Shown here piece after piece: positions 1 through 9,607 of a DNA stretch of 64,000 nucleotides (position 1 is its first letter; each line of letters begins with the position of its first letter). Both the position numbers and the translations under genes were made by a program. The notes beneath the pieces were generated by a model. That model was not told the origin of the DNA, did no database searches, and saw only the letters and a program-made list of their open reading frames with translations. The stretch covers positions 6,024,917 through 6,088,916 of the forward strand of contig NZ_AP017928.1 of the NCBI RefSeq assembly GCF_003584645.1, given 5' to 3'. The stretch comes from Methylocaldum marinum (lineage in GTDB: Bacteria > Pseudomonadota > Gammaproteobacteria > Methylococcales > Methylococcaceae).

Positions 1-897
1 AGCCTGCGTTGCAGCGTCCGCTCCGGACGCGATATCCGAGCTTTGTTGTTTGCTGCGGCCTGCAAGTTTTCCGCTCCGGGCAGCCGTCGACTGGTAGAGT
101 TCATTTCGTGCTTGCGAACGGGATATGCTCAGGATGAATTCGCGGTCGGGAATTTTCAGCGTTTCACCGGCTTTCAGCGTGTCCGGACTGTTTCCATAAA
201 ACGCATGCGGGTTATTGCGGTACAGGGCGATGACCATTTGCTCCTGCGAGACGTCGGAGTCCCGGTTGACGCGTTTGGCGATTTCCCAAAGTGTGGAATC
301 CTTCTTGACCGGCCCGAATTCAGTACCGCTGATCGCGCCTTCGGACGAGGCCGTTACGGTCGAGGGCCTGGGCTGGAATTCCCGAGGCCCGGGTTCATGG
401 GATGGGGCGGGTGCGGCCGGCGTTTCTGCCGTCTGCGCGACATCTTTGTTCGGATGGGGGGATACGGCGGGAGCGCTGGCATCGACGAGCGCCCGGTCGG
501 CAAACGTGGCCGGCGGGTCCAGCAGCACGGTATATTCGCGGATTACACGTCCCCGCGGCCAGTTGACTTCCACCAGGAAGCTGACGAACGGCTCGCGCAT
601 GACGTCATTCGAGCTGACCTCGATGGCATAAGTGCCGTCAGGCTTCTGCAGCGCGTTGAAACGCAGCTTCGTAAGAAAATAATGCCGTTCCAGGCCGGCT
701 TTGGCAAAGGCTTCGGGAGGCGCCAGTGCGATTTTGACGTCGGCCAGCGAATCCCCGCCGGAGAGGACCAAGGGGATTTCGGCATTGAGGGACTGGTTCA
801 GAGCGGAGCGTAGCCTGATGTCCCCAATACCTAGCGCACTTGCTCCCATTGGGGCCAGTAGACTCATCATCGCCAAGGTTCTTGATAATTTACGCAC
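1..897 (-). CDS. fimV: FimV-like peptidoglycan-binding polar protein, 5' part only
   Basis: The reading frame enters from the left edge and is open for 299 codons back to a GTG start at 897, which is preceded by AAGGAG at good spacing. The protein begins with a short hydrophobic export segment (about residues 1-24), then the family signature beginning LGIGDIRLRSALNQ, a beta-rich N-terminal domain, a Pro/Ala-rich linker and a LysM-type segment around residues 200-255 (SxLWEIAKRVN, then LKAGETLKIPD). FimV proteins are inner-membrane anchored, bind peptidoglycan and organise the cell pole and type IV pili in Gammaproteobacteria. It lies just downstream of asd, the usual gammaproteobacterial order. 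The long acidic C-terminal part is outside the window. Confidence 0.9.
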   Translation of the reverse strand, partial: MRKLSRTLAMMSLLAPMGASALGIGDIRLRSALNQSLNAEIPLVLSGGDSLADVKIALAPPEAFAKAGLERHYFLTKLRFNALQKPDGTYAIEVSSNDVMREPFVSFLVEVNWPRGRVIREYTVLLDPPATFADRALVDASAPAVSPHPNKDVAQTAETPAAPAPSHEPGPREFQPRPSTVTASSEGAISGTEFGPVKKDSTLWEIAKRVNRDSDVSQEQMVIALYRNNPHAFYGNSPDTLKAGETLKIPDREFILSISRSQARNELYQSTAARSGKLAGRSKQQSSDIASGADAATQA

Positions 898-978
898 TTA
901 TTGCCGCTCCTTTTTCCAATCGATTCCGCTGCTGAATGCGCGGCGGAAGTTGCCTAGATTGCTGAAGGAAAGCTTAGC

Positions 979-2013
979 CTAGATGAACGTTTTTACCAGC
1001 GTCTCGGCAATTTGGACGCTGTTGAGCGCTGCACCTTTCCGTACGTTATCGGCTACGACCCAGAGATCCAAACCGCGAGGATGGGAGATGTCTTCCCGAA
1101 TGCGTCCCACAAAAACGCCATCGTGCCCGGCTGCCTCGGTTACCGCGGTGGGATAGCCTCCGGGTTTGTGTTCGTCGATAACCACGATACCCGGCGCCCG
1201 ACGGAGCAGTTCCCGTGCCTGTGCCGCGGACAGTTTTTCCCGAGTTTCGAGATGCACGGCCTCCGAATGGCCGTAGAACACGGGAACCCGAACGGTGGTC
1301 GGATTCACCTGAATGCTGTCGTCACCCATGATCTTGCGGGTTTCCCAAACCATTTTCATTTCTTCCTTGGTGTAACCGTTTTCCATGAAGACGTCGATCT
1401 GGGGCAGGGCGTTGAACGCGATCTGTTTGGGATAGACCTCGGGCTTGATCGGCTTGCCGTTCAGCAATAGGGCCGTCTGCTTGCCGAGCTCCTCGATTGC
1501 CTGCTTGCCGGTGCCGGATACCGCTTGGTAGGTGCAGACGTTGATTCTCTCGATGCCGACGGCGTCGTGGATGGGTTTAAGAGCAACCAGCATCTGGATC
1601 GTGGAGCAGTTCGGATTGGCGATGATGCCCCGCGTCTTGTACTGTGCGATGGCTTCCGGGTTGACCTCCGGCACCACCAAGGGGATATCGTCCTCGTAGC
1701 GGAAGCAGGAGGTGTTGTCCACCACGATGCATCCGGCTTCCGCCGCTTTGGGAGCGTAGATGGCGGAAACCGAAGCTCCTGCGGAGAACAGGCCGATCTG
1801 CGCCTTGGAAAAATCGAACTCCGCTACATCCTGCACGGCGAGATAGCCGCCCTTGAACTCGATTCGCTGTCCGGCGGAGCGGGCGCTGGCCAGCGCGTAC
1901 ACTTCGCCGACCGGGAACTCGCGTTCCTCCAGGATGGAAAGCATGGTCTCGCCCACTGCGCCGGTGGCCCCGAGGACTGCAACGTTGAAAGTTCTGCTCA
2001 TGGGGATACTCAT
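979..2013 (-). CDS. asd: Aspartate-semialdehyde dehydrogenase
   Basis: It reduces aspartyl phosphate to aspartate semialdehyde with NADPH, the branch point to lysine, threonine, methionine and diaminopimelate. The N-terminal Rossmann motif is VAVLGATGAVGETML and the catalytic cysteine is C136 in NPNCST. The length of 344 residues is normal for the family. The ATG directly follows the leuB stop codon, so the two genes are translationally adjacent. A second ATG four codons in is also possible. It ends the leuC-leuD-leuB-asd cluster, with fimV downstream. Confidence 0.96.
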   Translation of the reverse strand: MSIPMSRTFNVAVLGATGAVGETMLSILEEREFPVGEVYALASARSAGQRIEFKGGYLAVQDVAEFDFSKAQIGLFSAGASVSAIYAPKAAEAGCIVVDNTSCFRYEDDIPLVVPEVNPEAIAQYKTRGIIANPNCSTIQMLVALKPIHDAVGIERINVCTYQAVSGTGKQAIEELGKQTALLLNGKPIKPEVYPKQIAFNALPQIDVFMENGYTKEEMKMVWETRKIMGDDSIQVNPTTVRVPVFYGHSEAVHLETREKLSAAQARELLRRAPGIVVIDEHKPGGYPTAVTEAAGHDGVFVGRIREDISHPRGLDLWVVADNVRKGAALNSVQIAETLVKTFI

Positions 2014-3108
2014 TCAGGATAAGTGGTTCGATGATCGCAAAGCGGAAACGATGGCATCGCCCATTTCCGCGGTTCCGACCTTCGTCATGCCTTCCGAATA
2101 AATATCGGCTGTTCGGTAACCTGCGTCCAGGGCGGTTATCACCGCCTTTTCGATGCGATCCGCGGAACCGGCATCGCCGAAACTATAACGCAGCAACATG
2201 GCCAGCGACAGTACCGTTGCAATCGGATTCGCGATACTCCTGCCGGCAATGTCGGGCGCCGAACCGTGAATGGGTTCGTACATCCCTTTGCCGTTTTTGT
2301 CAAGTGAGGCCGAGGGCAGCATACCGATGGATCCGGTCAGCATGGCGGCGCAGTCCGAGAGAATGTCGCCGAACATGTTGTCGGTCAGCATCACGTCGAA
2401 TTGTTTGGGCGCCCGCACCAGCTGCATCGAGGCGTTGTCGACGTACATATGGCTGAGCTCGACATCCGGATATTCGCAGCCGACCTCGACCACGATCTCG
2501 CGCCAGAGCTCGGTGCATTCCAGCACGTTGGCCTTGTCGACGGAGCACAGTTTTCGGTTGCGTTTTTGCGCGATCTGGAACGCGACGTGGGCGATGCGGC
2601 GGATCTCCGATTCATTGTAAATCAGAGTGTTGAAACCTTCCCGTTCGCCGTTCTCGTTGATGCGGCGTCCTCTTGGCCTGCCGAAGTAGATGCCTCCGGT
2701 CAGCTCACGGATGATCATGATGTCCAGCCCCGAGACCACCTCCGGCTTCAGCGTCGATGCCGCGACCAGTTGCGGGTAGAGGATAGCCGGGCGAAGATTC
2801 GCGAACAGTTCGAGTTCGGCGCGTATTCCCAAAAGACCGCGTTCCGGCCGCACCGAATAATCCAGCGGTTCCCATTTGGGGCCGCCGACGGCGCCGAGGA
2901 GCACCGAATCGGCCGCTTTCGCCAGGGCGAGGGTTTCCTCGGGCAGCGGCGTACCTTTGACATCGTAGGCGGCGCCGCCGATCAACGCTTGTTCCGTTTC
3001 GATCTCGAGCCCGAAATCCTGTTTGAGGCAGTCGAGAACTTTCAAAGCTTCAGCGACGATTTCCGGGCCGATGCCGTCGCCGGGCAATACTGCAATCTTT
3101 TTGGTCAT
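2014..3108 (-). CDS. leuB: 3-Isopropylmalate dehydrogenase
   Basis: It oxidatively decarboxylates 3-isopropylmalate in leucine synthesis. The start MTKKIAVLPGDGIGPEIV matches the family N-terminus. The metal- and substrate-binding region is DNMFGDILSDCAAMLTGSIG near the C-terminal third. I prefer the ATG at 3108 (364 residues, the usual length); an upstream ATG at 3129 in the same frame would add seven residues. It lies 30 bases after leuD and abuts asd, so it is probably cotranscribed with leuCD. Confidence 0.96.
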   Translation of the reverse strand: MTKKIAVLPGDGIGPEIVAEALKVLDCLKQDFGLEIETEQALIGGAAYDVKGTPLPEETLALAKAADSVLLGAVGGPKWEPLDYSVRPERGLLGIRAELELFANLRPAILYPQLVAASTLKPEVVSGLDIMIIRELTGGIYFGRPRGRRINENGEREGFNTLIYNESEIRRIAHVAFQIAQKRNRKLCSVDKANVLECTELWREIVVEVGCEYPDVELSHMYVDNASMQLVRAPKQFDVMLTDNMFGDILSDCAAMLTGSIGMLPSASLDKNGKGMYEPIHGSAPDIAGRSIANPIATVLSLAMLLRYSFGDAGSADRIEKAVITALDAGYRTADIYSEGMTKVGTAEMGDAIVSALRSSNHLS

Positions 3109-3138
3109 ACCTGATGATTCTCTCTTCATTCTTCAGAG

Positions 3139-3780
3139 CTAAGCGTATTCCGGGAACAGCCAAGGCGCATTCCGGCGGCGGCTCGCTTCGTAAGCCAGGA
3201 TTTTGTCGGCATGCTGCAAGGTCAGACCAATGTCGTCCAAACCGTTGAGCAAGCGGTATTTTCGCGAAGGATCGATGTCGAAATGGATTTTGTCGCCGTA
3301 GCGGGTAGTGATGGTCTGAGTCGCGAGATCCACGGTGAGATCGAAGCCGGGACCCGCCTGATCGAACAGGCCAGCGACGGTTTTTGTATCGAGAACGATC
3401 GGCAGAATGCCGTTCTTGAAGCAATTATTGAAGAAGATGTCGGCAAAGCTCGGCGCGATGATGACGCGGAAACCGTAGTCTTCCAGTGCCCAGGGGGCAT
3501 GTTCGCGCGACGAGCCGCAGCCGAAATTTTCGCGCGCCAAAAGGATTCGCGCTCCGTAATAGCACGGCTGGTTGAGCACGAAATCCGGGTTCAGCGGCCG
3601 GTGGGTACAGTCCATATCCGGTTCGCCCCGATCCAGGTAACGCCATTCGTCGAACAGATAGGGGCCGAACCCGCTGCGGCGAATGGATTTCAGAAATTGT
3701 TTGGGAATGATGGCATCGGTATCCACGTTGGCACGGTCCAGAGGTACGACTCTGGAGGTGAGACGGCGAAAAGCTTTCAT
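3139..3780 (-). CDS. leuD: 3-Isopropylmalate dehydratase small subunit
   Basis: Small (swivel-domain) subunit of isopropylmalate isomerase, 213 residues, working with LeuC. Family motifs are DTDAIIPKQFLK, GCGSSREHAPWAL and NCFKNGILPI. The ATG overlaps the leuC stop codon by four bases (ATGA), which implies translational coupling and one-to-one production. The frame stays open upstream into leuC, but the coupling ATG and the family N-terminus (MKAFRRLTSRVVPLDRANVD) fix the start. Confidence 0.96.
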   Translation of the reverse strand: MKAFRRLTSRVVPLDRANVDTDAIIPKQFLKSIRRSGFGPYLFDEWRYLDRGEPDMDCTHRPLNPDFVLNQPCYYGARILLARENFGCGSSREHAPWALEDYGFRVIIAPSFADIFFNNCFKNGILPIVLDTKTVAGLFDQAGPGFDLTVDLATQTITTRYGDKIHFDIDPSRKYRLLNGLDDIGLTLQHADKILAYEASRRRNAPWLFPEYA

Positions 3781-5330
3781 TGCTCGGTTTTCCTCTTGCG
3801 CACAGACTGATTTCGAGTCGAAGCAGCGGGTTTGGACCTTTTCGGCGCGGCAGCGGATTTCGTCTTCGTTGCGGCCGCCGACTTGGCCGCAGCTTTCTTG
3901 GGTCGGCTTGGGGCAGACGGTATCGCCGGAAGTCGGCGGACGTCGACAAAATGGCCATGGATGCCGGCAGCCGCCGCCATGGCGGGGCTCACCAGATGGG
4001 TGCGGCCACCGTAGCCCTGGCGTCCTTCGAAGTTGCGGTTCGACGTGGAAGCGCAGCGTTCGCCGGGTTCCAGGCGATCGGCATTCATCGCGAGGCACAT
4101 GGAGCAACCGGGGTCGCGCCATTCGAAGCCTGCCTCTCGAAAAACGCGGTCCAGGCCTTCCTGCTCCGCCTGGCGTTTTACCAGCCCCGATCCCGGTACC
4201 ACCAGGGCCTGTTTGATGTTGCTCGCAAGCTTGTGGCCACGGACCACCTCGGCGGCCGCGCGCAAGTCCTCGATGCGGGCGTTTGTGCACGACCCGATGA
4301 AAATTTTGTCCACGCGGATGTCGGTGACCGGCATACCCGGCTTCAAATCCATATACTGCAGGGCACGTTTCATGCTTTCGCGTTTCACCGAGTCCTTTTC
4401 CTTCGCAGGGTCGGGTATTGCCGCGTCAACCGGCACCACCAGTTCGGGCGAGGTGCCCCAGGTGACTTGGGGGCTGATCTCGGAGGCATCGAGCTCGACC
4501 ACATTGTCGAAGACGGCACCGTCGTCGCTGTGCAGTTGCCGCCAGGCTGCTACGGCGTGTTCCCACAAATCCCCATTCGGTGCCCAAGGCCGGTCTTTCA
4601 GATAATCGATCGTTACTTCGTCCACGGCCACGAGTCCGGCCCGGGCTCCGGCTTCAATCGCCATATTGCACAAGGTCATGCGGCCTTCCATCGTCAGGCC
4701 GCGGATCGTCGATCCCGCGAATTCAATGGTATAGCCGGTGCCGCCGGCGGTACCGATCTTGCCGATCACGGCCAGCACGATGTCCTTGGCGGTGACGCCC
4801 TGGCCGAGTTGCCCTTCCACCTTGACCAGCATGTTCTTGGCTTTTTTCTGGAGCAGGCTTTGGGTGGCGAGGACATGTTCCACTTCGGAGGTGCCGATGC
4901 CGAAGGCGAGAGCGCCGAAGGCGCCGTGCGTCGAGGTGTGGGAGTCGCCGCAGACGATGGTCGTGCCGGGCAGGGTCGCGCCCTGTTCGGGGCCGATCAC
5001 GTGTACGATCCCTTGGCGTTCGTCGTTCATGCCGAACGCGGTAATGCCGAAGTCGGCGCAGTTTCGGTCCAGGGTCTCGACCTGAAGCAGGGAAACGGGG
5101 TCGCCGATGCCGTGCTCGCGTCCTGCTGTCGGCACGTTGTGGTCGGCCGTCGCGAGGTTGGCAGTGACCCGCCAGGGCTTACGGCCCGCCAGTCTCAGAC
5201 CTTCGAAGGCCTGGGGAGAGGTTACCTCGTGGATCAAATGACGATCGATGTAAATGAGGGTCGATCCGTCGGGTTCGGAGTAAACCACGTGATCGTCCCA
5301 TAATTTGTCGTAAAGCGTTTTGGCGGACAT
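3777..5330 (-). CDS. leuC: 3-Isopropylmalate dehydratase large subunit with Lys/Ala-rich tail
   Basis: Large subunit of the [4Fe-4S] isomerase that converts 2- to 3-isopropylmalate. The iron-sulfur cysteines are in GSCTNARIEDL and DPGCSMCLAMN. The enzyme domain ends near residue 466, where LeuC proteins normally stop. A further 51 residues (467-517) follow, very rich in Lys, Arg, Ala and Ser and almost without acidic residues, resembling the tails of histone-H1-like proteins. The tail is in frame and ends exactly at the ATGA overlap with leuD, so it is not a misplaced stop in an unrelated region. Its role is unknown. First gene of the leuC-leuD-leuB-asd group. Confidence 0.95.
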   Translation of the reverse strand: MSAKTLYDKLWDDHVVYSEPDGSTLIYIDRHLIHEVTSPQAFEGLRLAGRKPWRVTANLATADHNVPTAGREHGIGDPVSLLQVETLDRNCADFGITAFGMNDERQGIVHVIGPEQGATLPGTTIVCGDSHTSTHGAFGALAFGIGTSEVEHVLATQSLLQKKAKNMLVKVEGQLGQGVTAKDIVLAVIGKIGTAGGTGYTIEFAGSTIRGLTMEGRMTLCNMAIEAGARAGLVAVDEVTIDYLKDRPWAPNGDLWEHAVAAWRQLHSDDGAVFDNVVELDASEISPQVTWGTSPELVVPVDAAIPDPAKEKDSVKRESMKRALQYMDLKPGMPVTDIRVDKIFIGSCTNARIEDLRAAAEVVRGHKLASNIKQALVVPGSGLVKRQAEQEGLDRVFREAGFEWRDPGCSMCLAMNADRLEPGERCASTSNRNFEGRQGYGGRTHLVSPAMAAAAGIHGHFVDVRRLPAIPSAPSRPKKAAAKSAAATKTKSAAAPKRSKPAASTRNQSVRKRKTEQ

Positions 5331-5433
5331 GGGCTCTTCTGGGTGGCGGATTTTACACGGGTGAATGGGGCGTTCGAGATGAAATCTGAGGCCGGCGTTC
5401 CACGGATGCCGCGGCTAGTCGGACGAGCCGGAG

Positions 5434-6078
5434 CTATTGCAACAGCGAAAAAATCTTGTCGCGAATGGCTTCGACGCGGCCGACGCCGTCGATGCTCGCG
5501 AATCTTACGTCTCCCTGTTCGGCTTTCTGCTTGTAATAGCCTACCAGCGGCTTGGTCTGTTCGTGATAAACCTCGAGTCGTCTGCGTACGGTTTCTTCCT
5601 TGTCGTCATCCCGCTGAATTAGTGATTCTCCGGTGACGTCGTCCACGCCTTCGACCTTGGGCGGGTTGAACAGCACATGATAGGTGCGTCCGGATGCGGG
5701 GTGCACCCGGCGACCGCTCAAGCGCTTGACAATCTCTTCGTCGTCCACGACGATCTCGATGACGTGGTCGATGGAAACTCCCATCTTGGCAAGCCCTTCC
5801 GCCTGAGCGATAGTGCGCGGGAACCCATCGAAAAGGAAACCGTTCTTGCAGTCGTCGTGGGTAATGCGTTCTTTGATCAGCCCGAGGATGATTTCATCCG
5901 AGACCAGGGCACCCGAATCCATGATTTTTTTCGCCTCGATACCCAAGGGCGTACCTTCCCGCACGGCAGCCCGAAGCATATCGCCCGTCGAGATCTGCGG
6001 AATATCGAATTTCTCCATTATGGCTTTGGCTTGAGTGCCTTTTCCGACCCCCGGACTTCCGAGTAGGATCACGCGCAT
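5434..6078 (-). CDS. adk: Adenylate kinase
   Basis: It interconverts ATP plus AMP and two ADP. The protein has 214 residues, the standard long form. The P-loop is GSPGVGKGT at residues 7-15, the AMP-binding segment is STGDMLRAAV, then FDGFPRT, and the LID region has GRRVHPASGRTYH. The LID lacks a zinc-binding cysteine cluster, as in enterobacterial enzymes. It is on the same strand as leuC, about 100 bases upstream of it. Confidence 0.97.
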   Translation of the reverse strand: MRVILLGSPGVGKGTQAKAIMEKFDIPQISTGDMLRAAVREGTPLGIEAKKIMDSGALVSDEIILGLIKERITHDDCKNGFLFDGFPRTIAQAEGLAKMGVSIDHVIEIVVDDEEIVKRLSGRRVHPASGRTYHVLFNPPKVEGVDDVTGESLIQRDDDKEETVRRRLEVYHEQTKPLVGYYKQKAEQGDVRFASIDGVGRVEAIRDKIFSLLQ

Positions 6079-6541
6079 GTCATGGACTCCGTGTTGAATT
6101 AAACGTGCAATTCTGTCACAAATACGCCGAGAATGTCACACGGGGCGCGGATCAGGGGCCTTCAGCGAAACTTTGAGCATGAGCGCTCGGCATTCATGGG
6201 GCCCCGAGAGACCGTCTGTAACCCGTACGCGGCGACTGGGGGCATTTTATCCTAGAAACGGCACGTGACCGCTTGGAATTGAGTAGAAAGGCCTCATGTG
6301 GTCCGGCCGTCTTCCCTTTTTCCGATGTCACCGCTTGGGTGAAGCGGCTACGGCCCCGATTGCATGGCGGGCGGGACCGCCCTGGCGGCGTCGCGCCCCT
6401 TCGACCGAGCTCAGGACAGGCCCTTCGACGGGGCTCAGAACTGGCTGGTCAGCCGCCCAGCCGCCGCACACTCGAGCACGTCGGGCTGCCGTTTCCAGGA
6501 TTATCCGATTAATTTGTCAAGACTGCCCAGAGACTATCCCG
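6079..6541. repeat. Gene-free gap carrying a dispersed CCCTTCGAC/CTCAGGACAGG repeat
   Basis: This 463-base gap between the divergent adk and the YidH-like gene holds no convincing gene. At about 6394-6446 it has two tandem half-units of the type CTTCGACnnnGCTCAG(GACAGG). The same word occurs inverted at about 27498-27530. This looks like a REP-type dispersed repeat. Confidence 0.5.
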
Positions 6542-6913
6542 ATGTCGGAGCTTAATGACCCGCGCGTATTTTTTGCGGCGGAACGCACCCTTCTGGCCTG
6601 GAACCGGACCAGCTTGGCCTGGATGGCATTCGGGTTCGTGATCGAGCGTTTCGGATTATTCGTGCACCTGGTTTTTTCAAAACCCGGGGAGACTTTGGAA
6701 AAAGGCCTTTCATTCTGGCTAGGCATTGCTTTCGTGGCTTTCGGTGTCATCATCGCGATTCTGTCAACGATCCAGTATCGAAAGGTGCTTAAAACTCTGA
6801 AGCCCATTGAGATCCCGAGCGGCTATCGGGTCGGCGTAGGGGTGCTTGCGAACCTTCTCGTCGTTCTGCTGGGCACGACGCTGATCGTTTATTTGTTTTA
6901 CGGCGAGCTATGA
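6542..6913 (+). CDS. YidH/DUF202-family small membrane protein
   Basis: A 123-residue protein with the DUF202 opening (DPRVFFAAERTLLAWNRTSLAWM), followed by three hydrophobic segments at about residues 28-45, 58-80 and 98-120. The family is found in bacterial inner membranes and has no settled function. I chose the ATG at 6542 because it directly precedes the conserved RxxxAxERTxLAWxRT block; the frame is open further upstream but that part is not protein-like. No clear partner gene; the EcsC-like gene downstream is convergent. Confidence 0.85.
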   Translation: MSELNDPRVFFAAERTLLAWNRTSLAWMAFGFVIERFGLFVHLVFSKPGETLEKGLSFWLGIAFVAFGVIIAILSTIQYRKVLKTLKPIEIPSGYRVGVGVLANLLVVLLGTTLIVYLFYGEL

Positions 6914-6971
6914 GCCGGTTCGGAAAGCGGAGAAATTCGACCGGAATGAAGTGCGGTCGCGGGCCATCCCG

Positions 6972-7802
6972 TCACCACCCTTCCAGTGGGCTGAATCCTT
7001 TTGTCATTCTGGTTTCATCTTTTTGAACCCGTTCGTATTCCTTACGAACGACGTCTGGTTTGTATTTTCGTTCCAGACGGCGGAGGATGAAATGCCCGCG
7101 TGCCACGTCCTGAAAATGCTGCATGAAAACGAGGTTTAACAGGCCGCCGCTGATGGCTCCCGCTACCGGTACCATCCGTACGGCGGCTTCGTCCGAAATG
7201 ACCAGGCCGAAACGCGCCGAAATGCCGCGAATCAATCCCACGCCGGCCGGAAGATAGCCAGCCGAGGCGCCGCGGGAATTGGCCACGCTCGTGAAATGGA
7301 AGGCCAGCGTCGAACGCAGTCCATAGTAGCCGGTGTCGGTGGCATCGTCTTCGGTCGATCGTCCTCCCAAGGCAAAAACTTCCACGCAGGCCATGCGTGC
7401 GTCGAGCGTGGCTAGATCCTCGCCTTCGCTGCGGGCGATATCGGCAATCGACCGCAGCATCAGCAAGGTTATGACGGGTAGTTCGACCGGCAGCCCCAGG
7501 GGGCCGAAGAAGCCGCCGACCGCACCGGCCGCGAATGCCGCAAACTTGTGATAAGTGGATTGCGCCGCCAAGTCTCGCTCCGCGTCAAGCGTCCTGGCGG
7601 CCACGTCCATTGCCTGGCGGATGCTGAATTCGGCTGCCTTATTGATCCGTTGATGCCAGCTCTTGGGCAACAATTTAAGCGTCTGTTCTATCGGAGTGCC
7701 GATGACATTGCTGAGGCGTGCGGCGAAAGAAGGATGTTCCAGGTGCCGATGAGCCCAGCGCAGTTGTTCGAGTTCCTCAGGCGTTAGCGTTGGTTTTACC
7801 AT
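6972..7802 (-). CDS. EcsC-family protein
   Basis: A 276-residue protein of the EcsC family. It has a glycine-rich hydrophobic stretch (FAAGAVGGFFGPLGLPVELPV) near residues 92-113, then IADIARSEGEDL, the family core, and a second hydrophobic patch MVPVAGAISGGLLN near residue 208. The name comes from a Bacillus gene of an ABC-transporter operon, but proteobacterial members stand alone as here and have no assigned reaction. It converges with the YidH-like gene. Confidence 0.8.
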   Translation of the reverse strand: MVKPTLTPEELEQLRWAHRHLEHPSFAARLSNVIGTPIEQTLKLLPKSWHQRINKAAEFSIRQAMDVAARTLDAERDLAAQSTYHKFAAFAAGAVGGFFGPLGLPVELPVITLLMLRSIADIARSEGEDLATLDARMACVEVFALGGRSTEDDATDTGYYGLRSTLAFHFTSVANSRGASAGYLPAGVGLIRGISARFGLVISDEAAVRMVPVAGAISGGLLNLVFMQHFQDVARGHFILRRLERKYKPDVVRKEYERVQKDETRMTKGFSPLEGW

Positions 7803-8167
7803 GACGTGCTCCAGGGCTTGGGATTGCGCCAGCCAACGGCCTGACGCCGGCAGTTGTCCGCCATGTAGGCTTTGGGTGAAAGGCCACGGATAGGGGACTC
7901 GGCAGGCGGGATGTCACGCTCAATTGGACGGTCGTATTGCCGATCGGTTCCGCTCGGTCCGGATTGCGGATTAACGCGGTTTCGGGGCGCGGTTGAGGCG
8001 TAGGGGCGAACTCATTCGTCTTCAGTGCCTTGAATGCACGAAAAAATTCGCCCTTGCACTCGCAATAAAATCGCTCTCGCTCGTCCTGTCAGGACAGTCT
8101 GCTCCGGCTCGGTGCGCGAGAGACGAGATTTGCCGGCTCACCAAAACTTGAGCCGGCCGCCGAGGCG
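7803..8167. other. Gene-free gap with a GC-rich hairpin beyond gltD
   Basis: No gene seen in these 365 bases. A hairpin with CCGGCTC and GAGCCGG arms lies at about 8132-8157, just past the gltD stop. It lacks a clear T run, so it is at best a weak terminator. Confidence 0.35.
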
Positions 8168-9607
8168 TTACCGGGGTAGATCGGAATGCCCCATCAGGTA
8201 CTCGTCTACGGCGCGGGCGCACTGGCGCCCTTCTCGGATGGCCCAGACGACCAGCGACTGTCCGCGGCGCATATCGCCGGCGGCGAATACTTTTTCCATC
8301 GAGCTGCGATAGTCCACGGTATTGGCCTTGACGTTGCCTCGTTCGTCGAGGCCGAGGCCCAGGTCCTGAAGCATGCCTTCGTGTACCGGGTGCATGAAGC
8401 CCATGGCAAGGAGTACGAGGTCGGCCTTCAAGGAGAATTCGCTGCCCGGGACTTCGGTCATGACCCAGCGTCCGCCTTCCTGCTTCCAATCCAGCTTGAC
8501 GCAATGAATTTGCGTGACGTGACCGTTTTCCCCCTCGATCGATTTCGTGGCGACGCTCCAAAAGCGCTCGCAGCCTTCTTCGTGGGAGCTGGATGTACGC
8601 AGCTTGTTGGGCCAATTCGGCCAGGTAACCTCTTTCTTTTCCTTTTCCGGCGGCTTCGGAAGGATTTCGAGCTGGGTGATGGAAGCCGCGCCGTGTCGGG
8701 CGGAGGTGCCGATACAGTCGGAACCGGTGTCTCCGCCACCAATGACGACGACGTGTTTGTCCGTCGCCCAAATGTTGGTTTCCTGCGGAAGTGTGTCGCC
8801 GGCCACGCGGCGGTTTTGCTGGGGCAGAAACTCCATGGCGAAATGAACGCCTTTAAGCTCGCGGCCCGGCACGTTCAGATCGCGTGGCTTCTCCGAACCG
8901 CCGGCCAATACGATGGCGTCGTAGCCGTCGAGCAGTTTCTGGACCGGAACGTCGCGGCCGATATGGCTGTTCGGGCGGAACATCACCCCCTCGGCCTGCA
9001 TTTGGGCAATACGGCGGTCGATCAGGTGTTTTTCCATCTTGAAATCGGGGATGCCATAGCGTAGCAATCCGCCGATGCGGTCGGCTTTCTCGTAGACCAC
9101 GACGCTGTGGCCCGCGCGGGCCAGTTGCTGAGCACACGCGAGGCCGGCAGGACCGGAACCCACGACCGCCACTTTTTTACCGGTGCGATGCTGGGGGATC
9201 TGCGGTTTGACCCAGCCCATTTCCCAGGCTTTGTCGATGACGGAGCATTCGATGGTTTTGATCGTGACCGGCTCGTCCGTGAGGTTTAGGGTGCACGCCG
9301 CTTCGCACGGCGCAGGGCAGATGCGGCCGGTGAACTCGGGGAAGTTGTTGGTGCTGTGCAGCACCTCGATGGCTTCGCGCCAGTTCCCCTGGTAGACGAG
9401 GTCATTCCAGTCCGGAATGATGTTGTTGACCGGGCAGCCCTGATGACAATAAGGGATACCGCAATCCATACAGCGTGCCCCCTGGCGGCTGACTTCTTCG
9501 TCGGTCAGCGGGACGACGAACTCCTGATAGTGCTGGAGACGGTCGGCCACCAGTTTGTAGCGTCTATCCTGACGTGAGATTTCCATGAATCCCGTGGGTT
9601 TACCCAT
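8168..9607 (-). CDS. gltD: Glutamate synthase (NADPH) small subunit
   Basis: FAD-containing electron-input subunit of glutamate synthase: it takes electrons from NADPH and passes them through Fe-S clusters to GltB. The N-terminal ferredoxin-like cysteines are CMDCGIPYCHQGCPVNN (about residues 46-62) with a second set in CPAPCEAAC. The FAD motif is VAVVGSGPAGLACAQQLARA and the NADPH motif is VVVIGGGDTGSDC. The 479-residue length is complete. It lies 135 bases downstream of gltB on the same strand, so gltBD is probably one transcript. Confidence 0.96.
   Translation of the reverse strand: MGKPTGFMEISRQDRRYKLVADRLQHYQEFVVPLTDEEVSRQGARCMDCGIPYCHQGCPVNNIIPDWNDLVYQGNWREAIEVLHSTNNFPEFTGRICPAPCEAACTLNLTDEPVTIKTIECSVIDKAWEMGWVKPQIPQHRTGKKVAVVGSGPAGLACAQQLARAGHSVVVYEKADRIGGLLRYGIPDFKMEKHLIDRRIAQMQAEGVMFRPNSHIGRDVPVQKLLDGYDAIVLAGGSEKPRDLNVPGRELKGVHFAMEFLPQQNRRVAGDTLPQETNIWATDKHVVVIGGGDTGSDCIGTSARHGAASITQLEILPKPPEKEKKEVTWPNWPNKLRTSSSHEEGCERFWSVATKSIEGENGHVTQIHCVKLDWKQEGGRWVMTEVPGSEFSLKADLVLLAMGFMHPVHEGMLQDLGLGLDERGNVKANTVDYRSSMEKVFAAGDMRRGQSLVVWAIREGRQCARAVDEYLMGHSDLPR

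Noticed and set aside
3780..5303. 507-codon open frame opposite leuC
   Set aside because: Antisense shadow of leuC; leuC motifs and the leuD overlap settle the coding strand.
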